Shown in pieces: positions 25,570 through 34,820 of a DNA stretch of 64,000 nucleotides. The stretch's first letter is position 1. Each line of letters starts with the position of its first letter. The stretch comes from JAOUGY01 sp963785075 (lineage in GTDB: Bacteria; Actinomycetota; Acidimicrobiia; Spongiisociales; ZC4RG35), in contig CAWATW010000003.1 in the NCBI GenBank assembly GCA_963785075.1, positions 1-64,000 of the forward strand. The letters run 5' to 3'. The notes below the pieces were generated by a model. It made no database searches, was not told where the DNA came from, and saw nothing but the letters and a program-made list of their open reading frames with translations. Both the position numbers and the translations under genes were made by a program.

Positions 25570-25653
25570 TGGGCGAGGGGGGACTTGAACCCCCACGAGG
25601 TTGCCCTCACTGGCACCTGAAGCCAGCGCGTCTGCCAATTCCGCCACTCGCCC
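25570..25653 (-). tRNA. tRNA-Leu(CAG)
   Basis: An 84-base class II tRNA on the minus strand. The acceptor GGGCGAG pairs with CTCGCCC, anticodon stem/loop CTGGC-TTCAGGT-GCCAG gives anticodon CAG, it has a long variable arm, and the T loop is TTCAAGT. The 3' CCA is not encoded. It is immediately followed by the gene at 24537-25568, which may be transcribed from the same promoter. Confidence 0.96.
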
Positions 25654-25890
25654 GAGAAGCGGAGGAAATGGTAGCGGACGCGACGGGACACGTGGACGAG
25701 GGGTCGCTCCGCCCGGTCACCGTCGACAGCCCCTGTGCAACAGGGGTTACGGGTCCTTTGGCCCCAACGCGTTGCCAATGGTCCCCACGAGTCGGGCGAC
25801 GGATCCCAGTAGGTTCAGACCAAGGGCGGGGGCGGCTCAACCAGCGTTGCGTTCGGAGGGGAGACCGGACGCCGGCCAGAGGGAGGCATC

Positions 25891-27951
25891 ATGCCCACAC
25901 GACGAGCGTTCCTGAAGGCATCGGCAATGACCGGCGCCGCAGCGTACTTCAACCTGCTCGGAGGGTGGGGGTCCGCACTGGCGGCCCCTGCGGCGCCAGG
26001 GCTCAGCGATCCTGCGCTGCAGCCGCGGTTCGTCAATCCGGTGCCGAATGCGCTGGACCCGAGCTTCGTGTTCCAGTCGCCGAACAACAAGTACAAGATC
26101 GCGATGGAACAGGCCGTCCTTCAGACCGGACTCGTCGATCCGGATTCCCGGCCTCTCTCGACCACGGTGTGGGGATACGGGAAGAACGGCCCTGGGGGAA
26201 CATGGCCCGGGATGACGTTCGAGGAGCGATCGGGCGAGCCCATCGAGGTCAAGTGGGAGAACAAGCTCCCGCGAGGCCATCTGTTCCCAGTCGACACCTC
26301 GCTCCACTGGGCGTACTCGCTCGCCGGCTACCAGCAGTACTCGATCGCAGCCGATGGCGTACCGGCCATCACCCACCTGCACGGTGGGCACAGCGACTAC
26401 CAGTTCGACGGGAACCCGGAGTTCTTCTTCTCGCCCGGCTACAAGGTGCGCGGGCCGCAGTGGGTGGATGGGATAGAGAAGAAGTTCCTGTATCAGAACG
26501 ACCAGCCCGCAGGCACGCTGTGGTATCACGATCACGCCCTCGGCATCACGCGCCTCAACGTCTACGCCGGGCTCGCCGGCTTCTACATCCTGCGCGATGA
26601 CTCCGATACCGGCGCACGCGGCAACCCGCTCGACCTCCCGGCGTTCCCGTATGAGGTGGCGCTGGCGATCCAGGACCGGATGTTCACGGACACCGGCGAT
26701 CTCTTCTACCCGGCGTTCCCGGGTGACCCGTTCTATGAAGACTTCATCACCGGCGAAGGCGTGGTGCTACCGAATGACGTCTTCCCCGGCGGCGGACCGA
26801 CGGCGCTCGCCGAGTTCTTCGGCGATCACATGTTGGTCAACGGGAAGATCTGGCCCAAGAAGGACGTCGAACCCCGCAACTACAGGCTTCGCCTGCTGAA
26901 CGGCTGCGACAGCCGGTTCCTCGCAGTGCAGTTCTTCGAAGTTCCGCCCCAGGCCATTGACTTCTCGACAGTGGTAGACGGTCCGCTCCCGTTCACGGTG
27001 ATCGGCAGTGACCAGGGTCTGGCGTCGAGCCCGACGACGGTCGACACCCTGCTGGTCGAGACCGGGTCTCGGTACGACGTGATCGTCGACTTCAAGAACG
27101 TCACATTCGGCAACCGGGTCATCATGAAGAACATCGGCGGCGACGAACCGTTCGGTGGCGACATCCCCGGACCGCTGATCTTCGGCGAGACAGACCGGAT
27201 CATGGCGTTCGATGTGGTGCTGCCCCTGGACACCGGCGTCCCAGACGTGACCCCCATGGGAATCAGCTTCGGTCCTGTGATTCCCCTGCCGACGCGGACC
27301 CGCAAGGTGGCGCTCTTCGAAGGAACCGACGAGTATGGACGCCTGCAGCCCTTGCTTGGCACCGCCGAGCCTGCGACCGATCATGCCGGAAACCCGATCG
27401 ACTGGCCTGACACCCCCGAATACAGCAGTGTCGGTTTGATCGGCCAGATGGAGGGCTCGATCGCCTGGCACAGCCCCACCACGGAGAACCCGGCCCTCGA
27501 CAGCACGGAGGAGTGGGAGATCTGGAACATGACCGGCGACGCTCATCCGGTGCACCTGCACCTGGTGAACTTCGAGATCCTGGGCCGGAGCGAGATCGAG
27601 TGGGACTCCGCAGCAGACGAGGACGGCTTCATCCCGATGGGCACGAGTCCGGCGAACGACGGGACGTACCTCGTCACCCGGCCGACGGTTCAACACAACT
27701 CGGTTCCCGGCGATCTCGCCACGTACGGAACGGGCTTTCGCATCGTCAACCCGACGGAAGGTGCGCCGGTGCCGAGGCCGCGCGAATTCGTCGAAAACGC
27801 CCCGAAGGACCTGGTGACGGCACTGCCGGGTCAGGTGACCAGGATCAAGGCGACGTTCGACAAGCCGGGCCGGTACGTGTGGCACTGCCACATCCTGTCG
27901 CACGAGGATCACGAGATGATGCGCGTGCTCCACGTTGGCCCAGGTGCGTGA
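25891..27951 (+). CDS. Tat-exported multicopper oxidase
   Basis: 686 residues from ATG 25891 (GAGGGAGG upstream). The N-terminus MPTRRAFLKASAMTGAAAY carries a twin-arginine signal, fitting export of a folded copper protein. All four copper-ligand motifs are present: THLHGGH, LWYHDHALG, HPVHLHLVNF and HCHILSHEDHEMM (the last with the T1 His/Cys/Met set). The long form with these spacings resembles CotA/bilirubin-oxidase/phenoxazinone-synthase-type enzymes that oxidise phenols or metals with O2. The substrate is unknown. It sits alone upstream of the fhaA operon. Confidence 0.95.
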   Translation: MPTRRAFLKASAMTGAAAYFNLLGGWGSALAAPAAPGLSDPALQPRFVNPVPNALDPSFVFQSPNNKYKIAMEQAVLQTGLVDPDSRPLSTTVWGYGKNGPGGTWPGMTFEERSGEPIEVKWENKLPRGHLFPVDTSLHWAYSLAGYQQYSIAADGVPAITHLHGGHSDYQFDGNPEFFFSPGYKVRGPQWVDGIEKKFLYQNDQPAGTLWYHDHALGITRLNVYAGLAGFYILRDDSDTGARGNPLDLPAFPYEVALAIQDRMFTDTGDLFYPAFPGDPFYEDFITGEGVVLPNDVFPGGGPTALAEFFGDHMLVNGKIWPKKDVEPRNYRLRLLNGCDSRFLAVQFFEVPPQAIDFSTVVDGPLPFTVIGSDQGLASSPTTVDTLLVETGSRYDVIVDFKNVTFGNRVIMKNIGGDEPFGGDIPGPLIFGETDRIMAFDVVLPLDTGVPDVTPMGISFGPVIPLPTRTRKVALFEGTDEYGRLQPLLGTAEPATDHAGNPIDWPDTPEYSSVGLIGQMEGSIAWHSPTTENPALDSTEEWEIWNMTGDAHPVHLHLVNFEILGRSEIEWDSAADEDGFIPMGTSPANDGTYLVTRPTVQHNSVPGDLATYGTGFRIVNPTEGAPVPRPREFVENAPKDLVTALPGQVTRIKATFDKPGRYVWHCHILSHEDHEMMRVLHVGPGA

Positions 27952-28084
27952 CCGACGGCTCGATACTGGATACCCACCGCGAGGCGCAGGATGACTCCCG
28001 GCGAAGTGGGGTCCGTCATCTCGACGGGCCCCATACAGCCGGTGTGGGCTCAACGGGCCACGCCGAAGTACCGTACTCGTGATC

Positions 28085-28741
28085 ATGAGCCTCATTCGGC
28101 GACTGGAACGACGCTTGGAGTCCCTGCTCGACGGAGTCGTCGGGTCGGTGTTCCGCGGTCAACTCCATCCCAGTGAGCTTGCACAGCGGATCATCCGCCA
28201 GGCGGACCTCGCGGGGATCACGACCGATGACGGCACCGTCGTACCCAATCGATACGTCCTGGCGGTCAACCCAGACGACCTCGGCGGTCAGACGCCTCCC
28301 CCCGAGCTTCGGACCGAGCTCGCCGTGATGGTGGAGGAGCTTGCGTTTGAGCGGGGCTGGCGACTCGACGGCCCGGCCGAAGTCGTGGTGATCGTGAACC
28401 CGAGCGCCCCGCATGGCAATCCGCGTTGTGACGGCCAGTTCGTCGAGGGGCCACGGCCGGCGTGGGCGCGACTCGTGGGCGACGCCGAGCATGACATCTC
28501 CGTGAATCGCGCCGTGATCGGACGCGGCCCTGAAGCCGACGTCACCGTCCCGAGCGAACACGTGAGCAGGCGTCATGCCATGATCTGGCGGCAAGACGGC
28601 AGAGTCCTCATCTCGGATCTCGGGTCATCGAACGGGACCGTGGTCGACGGGGTCCGGGTCGACCATCGTCCGGTGGAGATCTCGGTTCCCGCCAGGATCA
28701 CCCTCGCCGACGTCACCTTCCTGTTGCAGTGGGTGGACTGA
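28085..28741 (+). CDS. fhaA: FHA-domain protein FhaA (DUF3662 + FHA)
   Basis: 218 residues from ATG 28085 (a GTG 6 bases upstream is also possible). The N-terminal DUF3662 region (LERRLESLLDGVVGSVFRGQ, RYVLAVNPDDL) leads to a C-terminal FHA phosphothreonine-binding domain (VIGRGPEADVTVP, VSRRHAMI, DLGSSNGT). In mycobacteria FhaA regulates peptidoglycan synthesis under PknB control. It is the first gene of the division operon. Confidence 0.95.
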   Translation: MSLIRRLERRLESLLDGVVGSVFRGQLHPSELAQRIIRQADLAGITTDDGTVVPNRYVLAVNPDDLGGQTPPPELRTELAVMVEELAFERGWRLDGPAEVVVIVNPSAPHGNPRCDGQFVEGPRPAWARLVGDAEHDISVNRAVIGRGPEADVTVPSEHVSRRHAMIWRQDGRVLISDLGSSNGTVVDGVRVDHRPVEISVPARITLADVTFLLQWVD

Positions 28742-28747
28742 TCGGCC

Positions 28748-29161
28748 ATGCCGGATCTTCTGCTCACGCTGCTCCGCCTCATCTTCCTCGCACTCGTCTA
28801 CCTCTTCGTCTGGCAGGTGGCGCGGGCGATCGGGGCTCACCTGGGCCTCGCTCCGGCCCGCCGGAACCGCAAACCCGGGACTCGCGTCGTCGTGGTACGT
28901 TCCGACTCTCAATCCGGGTTGGATTTCTCGGTCAGCGACGCGGTGGTCCTCGGGAGAAGCGAAGAAGCGGACGTACCTCTCGATGATCCATACGCCTCGG
29001 AATTCCACCTGCGGTTGAACAACAGGGAGGGTCGCCTCGTACTCACGGACCTCGGAAGCACGAACGGGACCTACGTGAACGGGCGGCGAGTGACAACGCC
29101 GGTGGATCTCAATCGGGGGGACGCGGTGCAGGTGGGCAAGACGGTGATGGAGGTTCGGTGA
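28748..29161 (+). CDS. fhaB: FHA-domain membrane protein FhaB
   Basis: 137 residues. An N-terminal membrane helix (LLLTLLRLIFLALVYLFVWQ) and a C-terminal FHA domain (VVLGRSEEADVPLDD, LVLTDLGSTNGTYVNG). The usual S-x-R-H loop reads YASEFHLRL: Ser and His are kept but the Arg is replaced. The stop overlaps the pstP start by four bases. Confidence 0.94.
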   Translation: MPDLLLTLLRLIFLALVYLFVWQVARAIGAHLGLAPARRNRKPGTRVVVVRSDSQSGLDFSVSDAVVLGRSEEADVPLDDPYASEFHLRLNNREGRLVLTDLGSTNGTYVNGRRVTTPVDLNRGDAVQVGKTVMEVR

Positions 29162-29862
29162 ACTACCAGTGGGCCACCGCAAGCCACAAGGGGCGGGTTC
29201 GAACCAACAACGAAGACTCCGTGTTTCCCGAGTCTTCCGGAAGCGCGAACGAGGCGCTCCTCGTGCTGGCCGACGGCATGGGGGGCCACGTCGCCGGCGA
29301 GGTCGCGTCGAGGATCGCTATCGAAACGACCGTGGAAGCCGACGGGTCGGTGGAAGATCGGGTGGCGGCGGCCAACCGCGCCATCCTCGAGCAGGTCGGT
29401 CGTGATCCTGCCCTCGCCGGGATGGGAACGACCATCACGCTCCTCGAACTGAAGGCAGATCGCAAGGGAACCTTCGCACACGTCGGTGACAGCCGCGCAT
29501 ATCTTCTCAGAGCAGGCAAACTGCATCAGGTCACAACCGATCACACGATCGTGACCGAGTACCTGCAGGCGGGCAAGATCACCGCCGAGCAGGCAGCCGA
29601 CCATCCGCAGCGACACATGCTCACCCGAGCTCTCGGGCTCATCTCCGACGTGGAGATCGATGTGTTCGACTGGACCTTCGAACCGGGCGACAGAGTGCTG
29701 CTCTGTTCGGATGGCGTCTCCGACATGATCGACGACCGGGAGATCGCCGATGCGCTGGCGAGCAAGGAGACGGCAGAGGAGGCCGTCTGGGAGCTGGTCG
29801 AACGCGCCAACCGGGCCGGTGGTCAGGACAACGTGACCGCCATCGTTGTGGACATCAGGTGA
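29158..29862 (+). CDS. pstP: PP2C-type Ser/Thr phosphatase
   Basis: 234 residues from GTG 29158 (GTGA overlap with fhaB). It counteracts PknB. Metal-site motifs are RVRTNNEDS, LADGMGGHVAGE, FAHVGDSRAYLLR, LLCSDGVSDMIDD and GGQDNVTAIVV. Unlike mycobacterial PstP it ends right after the catalytic domain, with no membrane helix or outer domain, so it should be cytosolic. Confidence 0.95.
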   Translation: MNYQWATASHKGRVRTNNEDSVFPESSGSANEALLVLADGMGGHVAGEVASRIAIETTVEADGSVEDRVAAANRAILEQVGRDPALAGMGTTITLLELKADRKGTFAHVGDSRAYLLRAGKLHQVTTDHTIVTEYLQAGKITAEQAADHPQRHMLTRALGLISDVEIDVFDWTFEPGDRVLLCSDGVSDMIDDREIADALASKETAEEAVWELVERANRAGGQDNVTAIVVDIR

Positions 29863-29926
29863 GACCCTCGCCGGCGTCGGCCGGCGCGTTCGGGCTTTCA
29901 CCAGAGCCTCGAGACTGAGAGACACG

Positions 29927-31222
29927 ATGACACGAACGGCCGAAGCAGCGCTCCTTGTGGGCGCCGGTGTGTTGGCAGCCCTCGGCGTCACGATGGTGAA
30001 CCTTGCCGGCGCCGGTGGCGTCGACGCGCAGGTGGCGCTGACGTTCATCATCATGCTGCTGGCGTTCGGCTCCGTGTTTGCCGCGGTCCGGGTGCTTGCC
30101 ACCGACGCCACATCCACCCTGCTGCCCCCGATCGCCCTCGTGACCGCGTTCGGGATGGTCGAGATCTACCGCCTCGACAGCTACCGGGCCTCGTTGCAGC
30201 GCTGGTGGCTCGTGTTGGGCGCCGGTGCGGCCGTCGTCACGTTGATCTGGCTGTCCCGTGTGGGCCTGGTGGCACTTCGCCGCTATCGCAATGTGATGTT
30301 TCTCATGGGCGTGGGTCTCTTGATGTTGCCGATGCTGCCGTCGAGCGGCCCTCTCCCGATCCGGGGGTCGGAGATCAACGGCTCCCGGCTCTGGATCGTG
30401 CTGGATCTCGGCTTTGTCGAGCTGAACTTCCAACCGGGCGAGGTCGCCAAGGTCTTGTTCGTCGGATTTCTCGCCGCCTACCTGGCGGACCGGGCACCGG
30501 CCCTGACGGGAGCGCGTCGCAAGCTCGGCCCGATCGCCATCCCGGAGCCCCGCCAACTCGCACCGCTGGCGCTGGTATGGGCTGCAAGCCTCGGCGTGCT
30601 GGTGGTTCAGCGCGACCTCGGCGCCTCACTGCTGCTGTTCGCCGTGTTCGTAGCCACTCTGTATGCCGCCACCGGCTCCGGGGGTTACCTCACCGGCGGA
30701 GTCGCTCTGGCACTCGCCGGGGCAGTCGCCTCGTGGCGGCTCTTCGACCACGTCGACCGGCGAGTGACGGCCTGGCTCAGACCGTTCTCGGACCATCTCG
30801 GCGACGGTTACCAGATCGTGCAAGGGATCTTCGCCCTCGGTACCGGGAGCCTCTCGGGCTCGGGCCCGGGGCTGGGGCGGCCCGACCTCATCCCGTTCGC
30901 AGAGACCGACATGATCTTCGCCGCCGTTGGTGAGGAGTTCGGCTTCGCAGGCTCCGTGGCCGTGTTGTCGGCCTATGCGCTGATCGTCGCCACCGGATTC
31001 GGGATTGCGATCCGCGCCAGGGATCCCTTCCGCAAGCTGCTCGCCGCTGGGATTTCGTTTGCGTTCGGCTTCCAGGTATTCCTCATCATCGGCGGAGTGC
31101 TGCGCGTGGTTCCGCTGACCGGCATCACCCTGCCGTTCATGTCGTATGGAGGATCCTCGCTGCTGGGCAACTTCGTCGCAGTGGCCCTGCTGGCCCGCGT
31201 CTCGCATGAGGAAGCCGCATGA
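29927..31222 (+). CDS. rodA: SEDS-family peptidoglycan glycosyltransferase RodA/FtsW
   Basis: 431 residues from ATG 29927. An in-frame GTG at 29846 would add 27 Arg-rich residues inside pstP and is less likely. It polymerises lipid II. About ten to twelve membrane helices are seen, with conserved parts LNFQPGEVAKVLFVGFLAAY, VVQRDLGASLLLF, GDGYQIVQGIFALGTG, FAETDMIFAAVGEEFGFAGS and PFMSYGGSSLLGNF. It pairs with the class B PBP overlapping its stop. Confidence 0.94.
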   Translation: MTRTAEAALLVGAGVLAALGVTMVNLAGAGGVDAQVALTFIIMLLAFGSVFAAVRVLATDATSTLLPPIALVTAFGMVEIYRLDSYRASLQRWWLVLGAGAAVVTLIWLSRVGLVALRRYRNVMFLMGVGLLMLPMLPSSGPLPIRGSEINGSRLWIVLDLGFVELNFQPGEVAKVLFVGFLAAYLADRAPALTGARRKLGPIAIPEPRQLAPLALVWAASLGVLVVQRDLGASLLLFAVFVATLYAATGSGGYLTGGVALALAGAVASWRLFDHVDRRVTAWLRPFSDHLGDGYQIVQGIFALGTGSLSGSGPGLGRPDLIPFAETDMIFAAVGEEFGFAGSVAVLSAYALIVATGFGIAIRARDPFRKLLAAGISFAFGFQVFLIIGGVLRVVPLTGITLPFMSYGGSSLLGNFVAVALLARVSHEEAA

Positions 31223-32676
31223 ACGGGCCCACCCGACGTCTGGCCACCTCGTTGTTCGTGGGCTTCATGCTGCTCCTTGGATCGGTGACCTGGATCCAAG
31301 TGATCTCGGCCGGCACCTACCGGAGCGATCCTCGCAACTCACGATCGTCGATCAGTGAGAGCGGAAAGGAGCGAGGCGTGATCGTCACGGGCGATGGAAC
31401 GGTCCTCGCCCGCTCCGTGGTCGATCCCGACGACGCCCAGAGCTATGTTCGGCTCTATCCGGAAGGCCCGGCGTTCGCCCCGGTGATCGGCTACACGAGC
31501 CTCCTCGCCGGTAGCGCCGGACTCGAGCGGGCGTACGCCGACCAACTGAGAAATCGACGCGACCTCACCTTGTCCGACATGATCTCGGCCATATTCGGCC
31601 GGGACCTCCGCCCCCGCAGCGTCCAGGTGTCATTGCTGCCCGAGTTGCAGCGCGCGGCGTTCGAAGCGCTCGATGGAGCGCGGGGCGCCGTCGTCGCCAT
31701 CGACCCGGTCACCGGCGACCTGCTCGCCTACGTCACGTCGCCGAGCTATGACCCTCAAACCCTCACCAGCCCAGACGCCGTGGAGGTCCGGCAGGAGCTG
31801 CTCGATGACCCGGCCGGCCCACTTCGGGATCGGGCAGGGAACGAGTTGTTCAGGCCCGGGTCGACATTCAAGACCGTGGTCGCGGCTGCCGCCTTCGAGT
31901 CCGGCGACTACTCCCCCGAGACAACGTTCGACGACCCGGTGGAGTTCGTGCTCCCGGGCTCCGACGCCACGATCCAGAACTTCGACGATGGCGTGTGCGC
32001 GAACGGCACCCAGGTGTCACTGCAGGTGGGCTTCGTCCGCTCGTGTAACACCGTTTTCGCCGATCTGGCGATCCAACTCGGCGCATCCCAAATCGGGATG
32101 GTCGCCGAGCGCCTGGGATTCGGTGATTCCATTTCCCTTCCGTGGGCGACTTCGGCATCGATCTTTCCGACCGGGGAACTCGAAGACGACCCGGCGGCGT
32201 TGGGACAGAGTGGCATCGGGGAGCGAGACGTCCGCGTCACGCCGCTGCAGATGGCGTTGGTCGCGGCCGCAATCGCCAACGGCGGCGAGGTGATGGCGCC
32301 CCGGGTCGTGACACAGATCTTCGATGCAGATGGTGAGACCGTGGAGTATTTCGAGCCGGCGCGTCTCGGCACCGCCATCACCGCTGCATCGGCCGACACG
32401 CTCACCGAGATCATGGAGCGGGTCGTCACCGAAGGCACCGGCCGCAGGGCGGCGGTTCCCGGCGTCCGGGTCGCCGGCAAGACCGGGACTGCTCAAGGAG
32501 TAGAGGCGGCGCCCGACGTATGGTTCATCGGCTTTGCGCCGGTCGACGAACCTCGTATCGCCGTCGCCGTGCTGGTCGAGGACGGTGGCGATGCGGGGGG
32601 AAGCGCCACCGGCGGGGGAGTCGCCGCACCGATTGCCGCAGCGGTGATCGACCGATGGATCAACATCCGATCGTAG
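31219..32676 (+). CDS. pbpA: Class B penicillin-binding protein
   Basis: 485 residues, ATGA overlap with rodA. An N-terminal membrane helix (LFVGFMLLLGSVTWIQV) precedes a transpeptidase with SxxK at S215-TFK in GSTFKTVVAAAAF, SxN in RSCNTVFADL, and KTGT in VAGKTGTAQG. It cross-links peptidoglycan as the partner of RodA. Confidence 0.96.
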   Translation: MNGPTRRLATSLFVGFMLLLGSVTWIQVISAGTYRSDPRNSRSSISESGKERGVIVTGDGTVLARSVVDPDDAQSYVRLYPEGPAFAPVIGYTSLLAGSAGLERAYADQLRNRRDLTLSDMISAIFGRDLRPRSVQVSLLPELQRAAFEALDGARGAVVAIDPVTGDLLAYVTSPSYDPQTLTSPDAVEVRQELLDDPAGPLRDRAGNELFRPGSTFKTVVAAAAFESGDYSPETTFDDPVEFVLPGSDATIQNFDDGVCANGTQVSLQVGFVRSCNTVFADLAIQLGASQIGMVAERLGFGDSISLPWATSASIFPTGELEDDPAALGQSGIGERDVRVTPLQMALVAAAIANGGEVMAPRVVTQIFDADGETVEYFEPARLGTAITAASADTLTEIMERVVTEGTGRRAAVPGVRVAGKTGTAQGVEAAPDVWFIGFAPVDEPRIAVAVLVEDGGDAGGSATGGGVAAPIAAAVIDRWINIRS

Positions 32677-32690
32677 AATCCGAGAACCCG

Positions 32691-34820
32691 ATGGAACTGC
32701 CCACCCACCTCACCGATCGATACGAGCTGAACGCGCACCTGGCACGCGGCGGTATGGCCGACGTCTACAAAGGGCGCGATTCGCTGCTCGGACGCAAGAT
32801 CGCCGTCAAGATCCTCCACTCCCAGCTGTCCGCCGACGAGGCGTTCGTCAAGCGCTTCCGGCGGGAAGCACAGGCTGCCGCCAACCTCACCCACCCGAAC
32901 ATCGTCGGAATCTACGACTGGGGCCAGCTCGACTCCACGTACTTCATCGTGATGGAGCTGGTCGAAGGCAGAAGCCTCCGCGACGTCCTCAAGTCGGAGG
33001 GCGCCTTGCTCCCCCGACGAGCGGTGGAGATCGCCGCCGAGGTGGCCGCAGCGTTGAGCGTCGCCCATCGCGCCGGTCTCGTTCACCGTGACGTGAAGCC
33101 GGGCAACATCCTGCTCTCGGCCGACGGCACCGTGAAGGTCACAGACTTCGGGATCGCCAGGGCGTGGGACGACTCCCAGGAGCTCACGCGCACCGGTGCG
33201 GTCATGGGCACCGCCACCTATTTCAGTCCCGAGCAAGCTCAGGGCTCGCCTGCCGACGAGCGATCCGACGTCTACTCGCTCGGGGTGGTGCTGTATGAGA
33301 TGCTCACGGGTCAGCCCCCGTTCCGGGGGGACAGTCCTGTGGCGGTTGCGTACCAGCACGTGTCGGCCGATGTGGCTCCCCCGTCCGCTCTCAACGCCGA
33401 CGTCACGTCGGAACTGGATCACATCGTGCTCAAGGCGATGTACAAGGATCCGGCGTCGCGGTACCAGACTGCCGAGGAGATGCGTTCCGACCTGTGGCGT
33501 GTGCTCAAGGGCGAGGTGCCGCAGGCGGCGTTTGGAGGAGCGGTTTCGACGCCGGTCACACCTCCGCCGACGCCCGATGAATCCATGACTCGGATGATGC
33601 CAAGCTCGGCGCCGCCACCCACCGTTCCGCCGTCTGAGGGGTATCGCCAGCTGGAGGAGCCACCCCCGAGCAACAATCTGGCCTTCGTGGTGGGCGCTTT
33701 CGCCTTGCTCGCCACGCTCGCTCTTCTGCTGTTCCTGGTGCTCAGGCTCCTGAATCCATCGGGGGGAACCGATCAGATCCAAGTCCCGAACCTGCAGGGC
33801 ATGACAAGAACCGAGGCGCTCGAGACCTTGCGCGACCAAGGGCTCTTCGGCATCCCGCAAGAGCAGGTCAGCGACGAGGTCGAGCCCGGAAGGGTGATCG
33901 GCACCGATCCACCGGCGGGCGAGATGGTCGACGAGGGGTCGACGGTCACCGTCTTCGTGTCGGCCGGACAAGAGCTCTTCGAGGTGCCGACGGTCGAAGG
34001 CCTGACTCTCACCGAAGCGCGCATCGCAATCGAAGCCGAAGGGTTCGTGCTCGGTGAGGTGACCACTGCGAACGACCCCGAAGTGGAGCCTGAGCTGGTG
34101 ATCTCCCAGAATCCGGCCGCCGGGTCCGAGGCCGCTGCCGGTACTCCAATCGATCTCGTCGTGTCGGTGGGACCGGATGCCATCGCCATCCCGAACGTGG
34201 AGAACCTGCCGGAGGCCGACGCCGTGGCCCTGCTGGAGCGGGAAGGTTTCGAGGTCGAAACCACATCGGAGTACGACGATGTGGTCGATGTCGGACGCGT
34301 CATCCGGACCGAGCCGGGTCCGGGTGAAGAAGTAGAGCCCGGCTCGCCGGTGGTGGTTGTCGTGTCCGACGGTCCCGAGCCCGTCGAGGTCCCGAACCTG
34401 TTCGGGTTCACGCCCGACGAGGCGAGACAAGCACTTGCCGAGCTGGGGCTCACGTTGGAGGTCACACCGGCAACGGTTCCGACCGATGATGTGGGTCTGG
34501 TGGGCAAAATCATCGAACAGGACCCGGCCGAGGGTGTGGAACTTCTACCCGAGGGGGTGGTGACGGTCTCACTCGGCGAACTGCGCCAGGTCACCGTCCC
34601 CGATCTCACGGGAATGACCGAGCAGGAAGCCCGGGCCGAGCTCCAGCAACTCGGCCTCAACCTGGAAGTGGAGCCGGTCAGCCAGACCGTCGATGACCCG
34701 AACCTCGACGGAAAGGTCGTGGTGCAAGATCCACCTCCGGGCGGGGTTCTCGATCCCGGCGGCACCGTCAGGGTGAGGTTGGGCGATTTCGTCTCGACTC
34801 CGACGACATCCGGCGGATGA
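32691..34820 (+). CDS. pknB: PASTA-domain Ser/Thr protein kinase PknB
   Basis: 709 residues from ATG 32691 (ATG 32655 inside pbpA is an alternative). The kinase lobe has K40, HRD at 132-134, DFG at 152-154, and an activation loop with TRTGAVMGTATYFSPEQ. A Pro-rich juxtamembrane linker leads to one membrane helix (about 330-353), then five PASTA repeats. They begin IQVPNLQGM, FEVPTVEGL, IAIPNVENL, VEVPNLFGF and VTVPDLTGM. PASTA repeats sense muropeptides or lipid II and steer growth. It is the only membrane kinase of this operon; no pknA is present. The stop overlaps mutY. Confidence 0.97.
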   Translation: MELPTHLTDRYELNAHLARGGMADVYKGRDSLLGRKIAVKILHSQLSADEAFVKRFRREAQAAANLTHPNIVGIYDWGQLDSTYFIVMELVEGRSLRDVLKSEGALLPRRAVEIAAEVAAALSVAHRAGLVHRDVKPGNILLSADGTVKVTDFGIARAWDDSQELTRTGAVMGTATYFSPEQAQGSPADERSDVYSLGVVLYEMLTGQPPFRGDSPVAVAYQHVSADVAPPSALNADVTSELDHIVLKAMYKDPASRYQTAEEMRSDLWRVLKGEVPQAAFGGAVSTPVTPPPTPDESMTRMMPSSAPPPTVPPSEGYRQLEEPPPSNNLAFVVGAFALLATLALLLFLVLRLLNPSGGTDQIQVPNLQGMTRTEALETLRDQGLFGIPQEQVSDEVEPGRVIGTDPPAGEMVDEGSTVTVFVSAGQELFEVPTVEGLTLTEARIAIEAEGFVLGEVTTANDPEVEPELVISQNPAAGSEAAAGTPIDLVVSVGPDAIAIPNVENLPEADAVALLEREGFEVETTSEYDDVVDVGRVIRTEPGPGEEVEPGSPVVVVVSDGPEPVEVPNLFGFTPDEARQALAELGLTLEVTPATVPTDDVGLVGKIIEQDPAEGVELLPEGVVTVSLGELRQVTVPDLTGMTEQEARAELQQLGLNLEVEPVSQTVDDPNLDGKVVVQDPPPGGVLDPGGTVRVRLGDFVSTPTTSGG

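Noticed and set aside
24087..26600. 837-aa plus-strand frame
   Set aside because: It runs antisense across serS, a membrane-protein gene and tRNA-Leu, then out of frame through the multicopper oxidase; the composition is Arg/His-rich shadow.
32520..32690. Extension of pknB upstream into pbpA
   Set aside because: The open frame there is a shadow of pbpA; the kinase domain begins right after ATG 32691.
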